From Hydractinia symbiolongicarpus (taxonomy: Eukaryota > Cnidaria > Hydrozoa > Anthoathecata > Hydractiniidae): DNA of 64,000 nucleotides. The notes beneath the pieces were generated by a model, which was not told the DNA's origin, did not search any database, and saw nothing but the letters and a program-made list of their open reading frames with translations. Position numbers and translations under genes: made by a program. The stretch's first letter is position 1; each line of letters begins with the position of its first letter. Shown piece by piece: positions 11,030 through 22,056 of this stretch. Location: assembly GCF_029227915.1 (NCBI RefSeq), contig NC_079879.1:21468501-21532500 (forward strand), in the 5' to 3' direction.

Positions 11030-13546
11030 TGCCCCAGCCAAAAACGATGCTGTCTCTCAAGTTACGTAATAGGTCTAAATTTAACGAAACCAATTTCTCA
11101 AATGAAGTCTCTGCATTAAATTGGGAAAATGTACTTTGTACAGGTAATAAAGATGTAAACACATCTTTTAACAATTTCTTTAAAGCCATTGAGGACATTT
11201 TGGATATCCATGTTCCATATAAAACTATATTATCAACAAAATCAAAAACTGAACCACAAAATCCTTGGATGACCAAAGGTATTCTAAAATCCATGAAAAT
11301 CCGTGACAAACTTTATAAATCTTTTATGTGTGCAAAAAACCCTATCATTAAGTCTAACATCCAAGAAAGATATAAAAGATATCGTAATAGGATTGTATCC
11401 TTGTGTCGAACCAGTAAGAAGAATTACTATTCTGATTATTTCAAAAAAACATCCAGAATATTGGTAACATTTGGAAAGGTATAAGGTCCTTAATCTCTTC
11501 TAGTAGTCGCAATGAATCTAATTTAATCTTACTTAACATTAATAAATCTATAACCACAGATCCCTTAACTGTAGCCAATACTTTCAACAACTTTTTTTCT
11601 TCTGTCGCAACAAACCTTCGCAAGAAAATTCCTCACACACCTAAAAACTTTAATCAGTTTCTAAAAAACAGTGTACCCAATTCAATGTTCCTGTCACCCA
11701 CCACTCCAGAGGAGATTCTGAAATATATCTACTATAAACTCTAAAAAGTCCAGTGGTCCATCAAGTATTCCTTATAATGTTTTGAGTCTTATTAAAAATG
11801 AAATTGCTTGTCCCTTATCTAAAATTATTAATCTCTCATTTACCTTAGGTGTTTTTCCAACTCAACTTAAATTAACTAAAGTCATCCCTATTCACAAGAA
11901 AGAATCCAAACTCGACTGCACAAACTATAGACCAATCTCATTGTTATCAAATATTGACAAAATTTTTGAGAAACTGATTCATGATAGACTTTATAAGTTC
12001 CTTAACAAAAACAAGGTCCTATATTCACAACAGTTTGGCTTTAGAAAAAAACTATTCCACTTCACAAACCTTGCTTAACATGATTCAAAAAATTGCTGAC
12101 AACCTAGACAAAGGTAATTATGTTTGTGGAATTTTCGTAGATCTCCAAAAAGCTTTCGATACTGTTGACCATGAAATCTTATTGAAAAAATTGATTGAAT
12201 TCATTATGGCGTTAGAGGTAATGTCTTAAATTTATTAAAATCCTATCTTTCTGACCGTGATCAGTTTGTCTTCATTAAAGGTATTTTCTCAAATAAGGTA
12301 TTTATGAAGCATGGTGTTCCTCAAGGATCTGTACTTGGCCCACTTCTTTTCTTGCTCTATATTAATGACTTACACGAAGCAATTAAATTTTCCCTAGTTC
12401 ATCACTTTGCTGACGATACAAACTTGCTGCATTTTAATCCCTCATTGAAATCCCTCGTCAAAAAAGTCAATCTTGATCTTAGATTCCTCTGGCACTGGCT
12501 CAGTGCTAACAAAATATCTCTTAATGCTAGTAAAACGGAATATATACTCTTTAGACATCCCTCTAAACCCTTTAACTGTGAAGTTAAGCTTTCTATTGGT
12601 GGTCAAAAGGTTTTTCCTAGTGAAACTATAAAATATCTTGGTGTACTGCTTGATTCTAACCTAGGATGGAAGTCCCAGATTAATTCAGTTGCAACCAAAT
12701 TGAAAAAGGTTAATGGAATCATTGCAAAAATAAGACATTATGTGCCAATGGATGTTCTTCTGTCAGTTTATAATGCTCTTTTCCACTCAAATCTAAATTA
12801 TTGCACCCAAGTCTGGGGTCAGTCCATAAGTTTACAAGTGAACCGAATCACTGTCCTTCAAAATTGTGCTTTACGTTTTATGAATTTTGCCAACCATAGA
12901 ACAAATGCAAACCAATATTATAAAGATTTAGGCATCCTTAAATTCACAGATACTGTGAAACTGCAAAATGTATTATTTATTTATAATTTATTTCACAACA
13001 ATCTACCTGTTCCTCTGATTGGTACCTTTTCAATTGACTTCTCTCACTCTCATAATACTCGTGCTAACAGCTTAGGCCTTATAAATTTGCGTGCTGTTCG
13101 TACTTCTGCATTTGGTTTGAAATCCATTAGGCATCAAAGTGTCCTATCATGGTCTAGTTGTCAGAATACTTTACCTGAAATAAGGCTTTTAGATCTCCCT
13201 TTGCATAGACTTAAATCTCTAATAAAGCATACATTGTTGTCTAATTATGTTTAATTTATATATACCTAAAATTACTATTGTTCACAATCACTTTCACACC
13301 ACTTTTTTCTTGGGATTTGCAATTGCAATATTTTTCACATTTTTTCGCTTGTCTGTCTTGTTTTGTAGTGTTGTCTGTGTAAGTTGTGTGTTTTGTATTG
13401 TCCACGGTGGCTGTCATACTTCGAGCTCTGCTAACTTTGGCAGTTTCCGGGGTTTACTAGGGCAAAAGTTTTAATTAATAATGTATATTTATCTCCTAGT
13501 AAACTGAAATATATGTTTATTTCATTCATTCATTCATTCATTCAAG
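11030..13546 (+). mobile_element. 5'-truncated non-LTR retrotransposon (CR1/Jockey-type LINE)
   Basis: Reverse-transcriptase coding sequence runs on the plus strand across several frames and ends in a short (TTCA)n tail at about 13520-13546, the kind of microsatellite tail found at 3' ends of CR1-like LINEs. The apurinic endonuclease domain is missing, as expected from incomplete target-primed reverse transcription. The left border near 11030 is approximate and I saw no target-site duplication. Confidence 0.85.
11047..13254 (+). pseudogene. LINE reverse transcriptase, frameshifted
   Basis: The segment begins in the endonuclease-RT linker and continues through the RT domain. Visible family motifs are 'NYRPISLLS', motif A 'GIFVDLQKAFDTVDHEILL', motif B 'HGVPQGSVLGPLLF', catalytic 'FADDTNLL', and the thumb region 'IKYLGVLLD'. 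The last frame, 12304-13254, is open for 316 codons. Reading frame changes are needed near 11455, 11735, 12045 and 12210, and the endonuclease is absent, so this copy cannot encode an active protein. The family is clear; the exact clade (CR1, Jockey or L2) would need a tree. Confidence 0.88.
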
Positions 13547-14740
13547 TTGCAATAATTCCATCAAAAACTATCTTGAAAAGTAAACATAAATAGCTTACAA
13601 AATAGCTTAGCTAGCTAGCTATACCTAACATGAATTACACTGAGCTAGATGTTATATCTTGATATGAGTCATAATTATTTACCTAGTCATTATGAACACA
13701 ACAATACAGGTAAAACATCTCCAATCATGCAACAAAAAGTCTCTAACTGCTTTAAAAAATGCATTTGCTGATATGGTCTTGCTTATATGGTCTTGTTGTT
13801 GTGTTATTTTTGCTACCCACAACAATCTTGAAATGCATAACTCGATTTAATCTCAGCTAGCCACACACAACAATACGCCAGAAAGTTGCAGCAGTCCAGT
13901 TTTTTTACTTTATTGGAGTTGATGTATGCAAACATCTTTTAACACCGTGTCACAAGTTGGTCTTGGCCCGTCAATTGACAGGGCAGCATGTCAAAAGATG
14001 GGCCACCGTGTCTTAGATGGTTCATCTCGTCTTAAGAAGGGCCGTGTCCTAAGTTGAGTCAAAATAGAACAACTGAAGTACACCCCAGTTCCAAATAATA
14101 TTTTTAAGTTTCTTGGTAAAGCTTTTTATTGGTCAGAAGATTATTATGCAGAAGCCCAAATTAGCTTAGGAAAATGGAAAACTAAATTGGTTTCCGTATT
14201 GAGAAAATAATTTTTAAACGAAAAAAGTTTCTAAATATAAAAACTGTTTCTCATCAGGGAAACTCTTTCCAAATCTGTACCTTATACTGAACTGTATCCT
14301 ATCATATTCATGATGAAAAGCAAAAAATGAAGGACTATATACGTATGCAAATTTGCTGTTGAACTAAAATATATTTAAATAAATGAAAAAAACAAAAGAC
14401 AGTAGCTGCAGTGCGGTACAGATCTTATCTGGGAGATTGTAATCAATTCAAAATAATTGTGTGAGTTAGCTAAAAAAATGAATAATATGTTTGTGTAATA
14501 TTGTTTTTCATTAAAAATACCCCTGCATGACACATGAAGCAGTATCTATACATTACTTAAATTTTTTAATGGCGTTTGTTTCTTGGCATGTGCACTGCTA
14601 AAGTAATCTTCAAACAACAACAAAAAAATTGTATGGTGATGAAATTTGCGCACAAAAATAAGAAGCATAAGAATGTCTTTCCAGTATTATTGTAGATTTT
14701 TTTAGTTTTTTTAATTTTTGTAATCTCCTGAAATAATCTC
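13547..14740. other. Intergenic
   Basis: AT-rich sequence with a short (GCTA)n run near 13610. At 13955-14055 there is a degenerate repeat of phrases resembling 'ccgtgtcttagatgg' and 'gggccgtgtcctaagttg'. I see no gene. Confidence 0.35.
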
Positions 14741-14765
14741 TGAAGACCTGTAGATAGAGAGAGAG

Positions 14766-15108
14766 ATAGATGTGCATATTTTACGTGGCTAGCCTCACTA
14801 ATATTGAGGGATATACCCTGTCCATTATTTCCAGGAGGGGCCATGGCTTAGATGGAGAGTCCTTGAGTATTTAATGCTCATTTTGAGGTACGCAGACCCA
14901 ACTAGGGCTTGTGCTCTACTAGACAACTCCCGGCAACATCCAACGACCCACACATGGAGCCATCTCCCCAATTTCCCTCACATGGCTTGGGTTAACCCGG
15001 GGCTATGGTAACATTCACTTGCCCATGTTGAATTGCCGTCAAGAGGAATCGAACCCCGGTCTCCCGCACAAAGTACGAGAGCTATAACCACTAATCTACT
15101 GTGCCACA
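14766..15108 (-). mobile_element. tRNA-derived SINE, near full length
   Basis: Read on the minus strand, the head (15108 to about 15030) looks like a tRNA gene. It has an A-box-like 'tagattagtggttatagc' and a B-box 'ggttcgattcc' about 30 bases on, which together form an RNA polymerase III promoter. A body of about 250 bp follows and ends in the conserved tail block that begins 'tggctagcc' (minus strand) and the simple repeat (ATCT)n near 14746-14766. The body matches a second copy at 15246-15875 in opposite orientation. SINEs carry no protein and borrow LINE machinery; whether the neighbouring LINE is the partner cannot be told here. The source tRNA is not identified. Confidence 0.75.
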
Positions 15109-15245
15109 GTGTAGTACAGAAAAAGAAGTTGAACTTATTTCTTGTTTTACAGGTTTTAATTATTTATGTATTGTAAGTTGCTTTTTAACTTTAATTTATT
15201 TGATAGTTAGCTAGCTACAATCTGTTGTGTGTTGATGATAATGTG

Positions 15246-15875
15246 AAATTTGCACATGCCTTAGTGGTAATAACTCTTACATTTGTGCATTAGACAGCGG
15301 TTCGATTCCTCTTAGTAAATGTTACCATTACCCTGAGTTAACCCAAGCCATGTGAGGGAAATTGGGTGGTCCGTTTTGGATGCAGGCCTATCAATCACGC
15401 AAAGATTTACTGAGAAATGAAATTCTGAGAAATGAGAAACTAGCTGAGCCATTAATTGCTCCCCCAATTCCACAAAAAGTTTGTCTGGCTGAGCAATATC
15501 AATTCATTCCACATATAGAAATCAATATTAATTTTCTTATTATTTGTAGTTAAAATTAACCAAAAAGATAAAAGAAGATAAGATAAAATAGACAAAAATA
15601 ATAAAATATCTGTTATAAACTTCTAAATATTCAGGTTGCCCAACCAGTCGAATTTATGTAACCTTGGGTGAGTGATTTATTGCTCAGTTGTTGTTTTTTC
15701 TTATTCATAGGCTTGGGATGTTACAAAGTGCAAACCATAAGTGGGTCTGCATAGCTTAAAATAAGCTTTATATACTCTAGGACTCCTCATCCAAACTATG
15801 GCTCTTCATGGAAATAATAGACAGGATATATCCGTCAATAATTGTAAGACTAGCCATGTAAAATATGCACATAAT
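15246..15875 (+). mobile_element. Second tRNA-SINE copy, interrupted by ~340 bp
   Basis: The plus strand carries the same tRNA-like head (B-box 'ggttcgattcctctt' near 15298) and body start ('aagccatgtgagggaaattg'). The match stops near 15372 and resumes near 15715, running to the shared 3' end at 15875. The intervening 340 bp is AT-rich and unrelated, so it is either an insertion or a recombination product. This copy and the one at 14766-15108 form a large imperfect inverted repeat. Confidence 0.65.
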
Positions 15876-16372
15876 TGAAACTTTGACTAGTAAAACCCAT
15901 AAGGTCTACGTGACAACTTTTAATTTCTGTTCCCTTTAATGTACTATGCCATATTTTTAAGAATTGACTGAATTTTACCAAATACTTCTCAAATAAACCA
16001 GGAAATAAATTTTTTGACAAGGAATTTTTTACTCATGATAAATCAAAATGCGAAGTATAAGTCGCAAAGTAAACAGGCAGTTTTTTACATATTACGTCAT
16101 ATCAGTTTTGAATATGCGCTGAGCTATATATAATATGTGCATATGTGTATCTAATGTATATATATATATCTACAGAAATTCAATGCGACACATTTTATGC
16201 AATTGAAACAATAAGGCTTTGGTCAAAAATTAAGTATGTCCACCTGACTAGCTTGACATACTCTAGATCCACCACTAATTATTAACCTGATAAAGACGCT
16301 ATTTCTGATTTCTCATGTCAATCCGCTCTAATTCCGTTCCTTTATCTTTCTGGGCATATATATCTTAGATAA
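15876..16372. other. Upstream region of the SON homologue
   Basis: AT-rich DNA with a (TA)n stretch near 16160. It should contain the promoter and 5' leader of the gene starting at 16373; no motif is marked. Confidence 0.4.
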
Positions 16373-19300
16373 ATGGACGGAAATGAGACCAATTCTGCCT
16401 ATTCGTCAGATGAGTCATGGTCGACATCCGAAGATAACTCTTCTGGGAATGAATATTCTGTAAAAACAAAAGAAGATAAGTTGTTAGACACTGAAATAAA
16501 GGATCAAATACAGAATAATGATAGAGCACGAAGAAAGAAAAGGAAACACAAGCACAAACATAAACATAAACACAAACACAAAAAACACAAAAAGAAACAT
16601 AAAAAACAGAAAAGAAAAAAGGAGGACAGAGGAGATAAAGATAAAGAACTTTCCAGATCACCGAATAGAAGCAGGTGAGCATGGTCAAATACATTATCTG
16701 TATCAAGCCTTGAAATTAAAACTTATCTGAAAACCAAAACTCCACTCCACACTTTACTGGTACAAATTTTTACACAGATTTAATTTGGCAAAACGAGGCA
16801 AAATGTCGAGGCAAGTGTTATTAGGTGTCAATTTGATATGGCTGGCGCTGGTAGAAAAAAATTATTATTGAAAAATAAAATTTTGATGTAGATTTAATCT
16901 GGCCAAGTCAAAATAAATATATACATTCAAGTTTTCGAAATTTCTACCTTAGATCTAGAAATGTAGCAAAAAATGGTATTGGAGATAAGAGAAAGAGACT
17001 TTTTAAGATGTCTACATAACCTAAACTTTCACACAAATCAAATTTTAGGATTGTTTGCTGATAACTTATAAAAAGTTATCTCTCTGATTTTGCACATTTA
17101 AGGTCTATTTTTTGTCTCAGGAGTAATCAAAAAGCTTTCTTGTTGACTGAATGGTAATATTAGCTACTGCATCGTAAAAAGTCTTTTTTCCTAGTTTTAA
17201 TTTCCAAGTTATTCTTCTTTGACAATGGAAAATGTTGTATCAAAGTTTACAAAAGATTCCTATTTTTACAAGATAAAATGCAATGATAATATCAACTTCA
17301 CTAGCTCTTACATATTTATTAGTATTTATTGAAGTTAATTATTTCTTATTTATCTTATCAGATCACGCGATGAAAATAAAAGAAGCACGAAATCACCTAG
17401 ACATTCGAAAGAAATGTTGCGTTCAAAAAGAAGAAGTCGTTCAAGAAGTAGAAACAGAAGTGGAAGTCGTTCCAGAGACAGAAGACGGGACAGGAGTTAC
17501 TCTAAAAGTCGAAGCCATTCAAAGAGAATGCGGACTAATTCTGGTGAAAAAAAGTGTTCCTCCAGGAGAAGTCGCTCCAGAACAAGAAGGAGTCAATCAA
17601 GACATAGGAGTCACTCAAGAAGTAAAAGGAGCCATTCCAGTGAAAGACATAGGCATTCAAGTCATAGAAAAGCTAGCTCTATTAATAGGAGAAGCAGATC
17701 AATAAGTAGACGAAGTCGTTCTCGCAGCAGAAGTTCATCCAGCAGTAAACAAAGAAGATTAAAGTCTTCTTGGGATGTAAAGCATGTGTCTGCCAACAGA
17801 CATCGAAGTAGAAGTCCTCTAACAACTTCAAGTCAAAACGATGTGTTTAATCGTTTAAAGGCATCCAATTCTAAGAAATCCATTGAGATTAAAATTCCAG
17901 AATCACTCAGCTTAAGAAAAGGTGATACAGAAGCGAAACCAAGTTTGTATGGTCGATGGGAAGCTTACCAGCCAGAAGACACAGATAAACAAGATTTGAG
18001 CAAACTAACTAAACTATGTCAAACAATTTCAGCAAGAGAAGGTGTTGTGGAAGAGAAAAAAGAAGACCAGGATGTTGACAGCAATGGCAATGTTCATCAC
18101 CCATTCAATGTTACACCTGCACCCATGTATACACCCACCCAATACACCCATAGACACACACCAACTGTAAGTAGCCACATAATGTAGAACTGCCTTCAGC
18201 ATTGATGTCTGTTAAAGCATTTTATTGAAGCATGTGTCCTTTATTTCAAAAAGGAAATTCGTTTGAAATTATCTATTTTGATTTCCAGTTTGTATTTTAG
18301 TAATAATAATTTTACAATGTTTTACATAGCTTCCAAATATTTTACACATGCTTCAAGAAAATGTAGTAGCCTGGTTTTTTATTTTCTAGGTCATGCTGGT
18401 TGTTGAGAAGTTGTTGGTGTTTCTTGGGAGCTTTATGCAAAGAGAGAGGTTCACTACGAGTTGAAAACATTCTCTTTTCGCTATGTTTGTTGACTCAATG
18501 TGTGTTGACTTAATATGTGTTGTTTATATGCATCTGAAGTCAACAAGTTGAGGCATTGGGGCACGTATTTGTAGCTTGAAAAGAGTGCTTTCAACTTGTA
18601 CTGAACTCCTTTTTTCCTTTTGTTTTCTTTCAGATTTCGAACAATATGGCTTTGCAATATTGATTTTACTTAAAGGGTATTGATTAAGGCTTTCATATTT
18701 TCATTTGGTGTAAATAGATTGGCCTGACTAGGAATTAAATGGTTCGGATTATGTAGCAGAAGATTCGTGAAGTTTGAACCAATGTGTTGCTTTATTTTTA
18801 ATTTTCTATTCGCGAACTTTTCTTCTCCTGAATTATCTACAGTGATAACTGGCGGTAATAAAGAAAAAATTCGGTAACATACGTCTTTCAATATGAGTTT
18901 AAAATATGGACAGTTCCCAGTGTAATGGATATATCTGTTGTTTTTAAGTGAACAGTAACAAATCCATCAAATAAGCGAGCTCCGTTATAGTTTGGAAGAA
19001 GCTACAATTGTTTGTCTATGTGCTAGTTGTTGAACGCAATTTTACATGCAACCAGAAATTGTTAATGTATATGATTCTTTTAGAACCCTGCACAGGCTAT
19101 CATGGCAGGTTCAATGTTGTCGATAACAGGACCACCTCCGATTACTGGGCCTTTGGAGAAACACTTCCCAGTCTCGTCTGGTACTGATCACCGCGAAAAA
19201 GAAGGCGCTGGTTCAGATGTGGAGGACTTACCTGTTTTTAAAGAGTCTAAACATCCCGAACAGGTAATTACGATCTGCAGTGGATGTTATACAGTGTGCT

Positions 19301-20653
19301 TAAAAATGTTTGTCCTCAAAATAAACCTTCACTGGCGCGGTTGGGTCGCGTCAAAAGTTTGCGAATTGCTATTACTGCTACTCCGGTTTAAGAAAAACTT
19401 CAGATTAATTCAAAAATTGCAATATTGTGACTGTTGACATTTTGATTTGGTGAATGCAAATTCGAAAATTATTCAGCTTGAATTCGAAGTCTATAAGTAC
19501 CACAAATTTTTTTTAGCCTTTTTTGGCATATCTACGTATTCCTTTATACTCCTCTTGCTGATCGGCTGATAAATATTTTTTTGTTTTACCTTGTATTTTT
19601 TTCTGTATATGTACGTGTAAAATTCTCATGTAGAGTTACCAGTTACTGTGTTTAGCGTATCGATATAAGTGCTGTTATTGCTCGCCGGCTTGGTGCACAG
19701 CAGATCTTAAATACTAATCCAAGCGACTCGTCAGCCAAACTAGTGCTTGCCGAATGTGATCTCAAATTGAAGAGATGGAGTAGTCAAAACAAGAAACCAG
19801 GAAAATTCACGGGTGCAGTTGGCACCAGGATGAACAAGGCTGACATAGCAGGTGCTGTGGAAACGTGGGTGAGAAAGGTATGCTGAAAAGAAACGCAAAT
19901 CTGTCTAATTTGGTTTTATTAAAAACAGTGGTGGCATACAAGGAAGTTGTTGCACTCCCTGTTAAACCAAAAGGAATTAGACCTTACTATTGTGTAATTA
20001 TTAGTCTTTATGTTTAGGACTTTTTTCATCAGTTGAAACCAGTTACAGGCGGTGTTGGTCAGAAAATGATGGAACGCATGGGGTGGAAAGAAGGACAACC
20101 CCTTGGTAAAAACATGGAGGGTTTTGTTGCTCCAATAACATTTGATGTGAAGGTTGGCCGAGGTGGCTTGCATAGTCATGACGAACAACCTCAATTGAAT
20201 CAGTACTCGGGTCGACAGCTACCAAAGAAAAGGCTAGCCCCTGTTGAAAACGTTAACGGTAAGAATTCGTATTTTTATCTGACATATTTTTGTTTAACAC
20301 CACTTTTAAGGGGAATATATACTTTTCACCTTTTTATGTGTTTTTTATAAACATTTTGAGTGTTATAGAACAAAATAGAATAGACAAAAGCATGAAACGC
20401 TTTGTGAAATGTTCCAATTTTAGGAAAGCATCCAGTTTCGGCACTTGCAGAAATATGCACCAAACATAGATTGGGTATACCGGAATATGCCGTCGCCTTC
20501 GAGCATGGTCAATCTCACAGTAAGAACTTCTTGATGAAAGTTACCATACAGAATGTGGATTATCAACCGTCTGTGGCCTCACCGAACAAAAAACATGCGA
20601 AAGCACAGACGGCCTTGACAGCCTTGAAAATTCTTGGGTACGTGAAAGATTAA
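16373..20653 (+). CDS. SON: SON-like RS-rich splicing factor with G-patch and dsRNA-binding domain
   Basis: SON is a nuclear-speckle protein that helps splice weak introns. Six exons fit with consistent phase: 16373-16674, 17362-18166, 19084-19263, 19656-19877, 20018-20258 and 20424-20653 (stop TAA), giving about 659 residues. Exon 1 is acidic, then has a Lys/His tract at about residues 51-86. Exon 2 carries a long Arg-Ser region (about 115-240) as in SR proteins. Exon 4 has 'GKFTGAVGT', seen ahead of the SON G-patch. Exon 5 holds the G-patch itself ('VGQKMMERMGWKEGQPLGKN'). Exon 6 holds a double-stranded-RNA-binding domain with 'SPNKKHAKAQTALTALK' near the C terminus. The order RS, G-patch, dsRBD is specific to SON. 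The protein is far shorter than vertebrate SON, whose large repeat exon is absent. An extra small exon between 18166 and 19084 cannot be excluded. Confidence 0.9.
18441..18612. repeat. Imperfect inverted repeat inside SON intron 2
   Basis: The stretch at about 18441-18480 (containing 'gagttgaaaacattctc') is repeated inverted at about 18572-18612 ('gaaaagagtgctttcaactt'). The arms are about 40 bases and the loop about 90, as in a small foldback or MITE insertion within the intron. Confidence 0.55.
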
Positions 20654-20710
20654 TTGCATCGATTGTCTTTTAATCTTGCTCTTGATACAAGCAACATTAA
20701 TCGTCTTCTT

Positions 20711-20739
20711 AAAAGTTGTCTGTATAACAGACAACTTTT
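20711..20739. other. Perfect 13-bp hairpin 3' of SON
   Basis: AAAAGTTGTCTGT and its exact inverse are separated by only three bases, 60 bp after the SON stop codon, and followed by T-rich sequence. It would fold into a stable hairpin in the SON 3' untranslated region. It could be a 3' UTR regulatory structure or a chance/transposon footprint. Confidence 0.6.
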
Positions 20740-20883
20740 TTATAAGTAACACAGAACCTGTTGATTCAAAAGAGCAATGCTGAGCATTGCATTTTCAATA
20801 TTAGAACGTGTACATTTTACATCACTGTTATTTTGTAAAGATTTTTCTGTAATTTTTTATAAAAACTGTAAAAGAATATAGTT

Positions 20884-21250
20884 TATGTTATCGCTTAACG
20901 ACCCATTGCTTGTGTTACCGCTATACCACCCATTGCTTGTGTTACCGCTATACCGCCCATTGCTTGTGTTACAGCTATACCACCCATTGTTTGTGTTATC
21001 GCTATACCACCTATTGTTTGTGTTGTCGCTATACCACCTATTGTTTGTGTTATCGCTATACAACCTGTTGTTTGTGTTGTCGCTATACCACCTATTGTTT
21101 GTGTTGTCGCTTTACCACCCATTGTTTGTGTTGTCGCTATACCACCCATTGTTTGTGTTACCGCTATACAACCTATTGTTTGTGTTGCCACTATACTACC
21201 CATTGTGCTTCCGCTATACCTCCCATTGTTTGTGTTCTATACCACCCATG
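20884..21250. repeat. 27-bp minisatellite, about 13 copies
   Basis: A 27-base unit with consensus near 'cccattgtttgtgttatcgc' followed by 'tatacca' is repeated about 13 times with scattered substitutions. Because 27 is a multiple of three and the unit lacks stops, several frames on both strands stay open and mimic repetitive proteins. There is no start context or flanking coding signal, so it is treated as non-coding satellite DNA downstream of SON. Confidence 0.85.
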
Positions 21251-22056
21251 CAATATAATAATCAGAATTACCTTACTAGACTATTTTAATAGGAGCTGTA
21301 AAGAAAAAACAGGAAAAAAAAGGATTTTTTGACTTTTGTGTGAATTTGATTTTGTAAATTGCGCAGCTTCGTTAAAATTAGATGCGGTTAATTTTTCGAA
21401 TTTAGCAAAATATCCTATAACTTCAAGCAACGCAGGAAATATCTTCTTAAGGATTCTTCTTGTCTTAAAAAAGCTTTTTTAAATTTTATATTAGGTAGAG
21501 TACCGGCTCACATTCCATTTTTGATAACAATGGTTACAACTTGAGTGTTAAGAAATATCTATTTTTTTTCCTCAAAGAAACAAAAAAGAACGTAAAAAAA
21601 ATCCTTCATTATCAACAAAAATACCATTAAATCTTTTTACTATCTTTACTATAAACTTAACACAACGGGGTGGGTAGACCTAAGATCTTCTAAATGACCT
21701 AGAATTTAAACCCAAAATCTTCATTCCCCCATGGAGGTAGAAACAGTTTCATGTTTCTCCTTACATCTAAAATAAGGGGTGTTCCAAATTATTTTAAATT
21801 ATACGATTTTTCGTGTTTTCTCCAAAATATGATCCCTAAACCTCCTTAATTCTCTAGAATCTCCAAAAATTGCGAATTGTACCACCCTGAATTCAGTCAA
21901 TTAGAAATTAATTTGTGGGATATAGAAAATTAGAGATAGAGAAATGTTACTTCTGGCTTAGGCGAACGCGCACGCCCACAAGACATCACAAGAAATCCCC
22001 GATCATCCAAGACTTAGTGGGGAAAGTCCATACTATGCCTTGCCTAGCCGTGCCGT
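21251..22056. other. Region between minisatellite and Polinton coding part
   Basis: AT-rich until about 21950, then the base composition rises sharply toward that of the Polinton. The left end of the element should lie here; I looked for a terminal inverted repeat shared with the right side and did not find one by eye. Confidence 0.4.

Noticed and set aside
18637-18662. Candidate extra SON exon after 'ctttcag'
   Set aside because: It hits a stop after a few codons in the required phase; the acceptor at 19084 joins in frame instead.
20884-21250. Possible CRISPR array
   Set aside because: Units are contiguous without unique spacers, and the genome is animal.
20885-21332. Overlapping repetitive proteins on both strands
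   Set aside because: Product of the 27-bp minisatellite; no start context and equal openness in unrelated frames.
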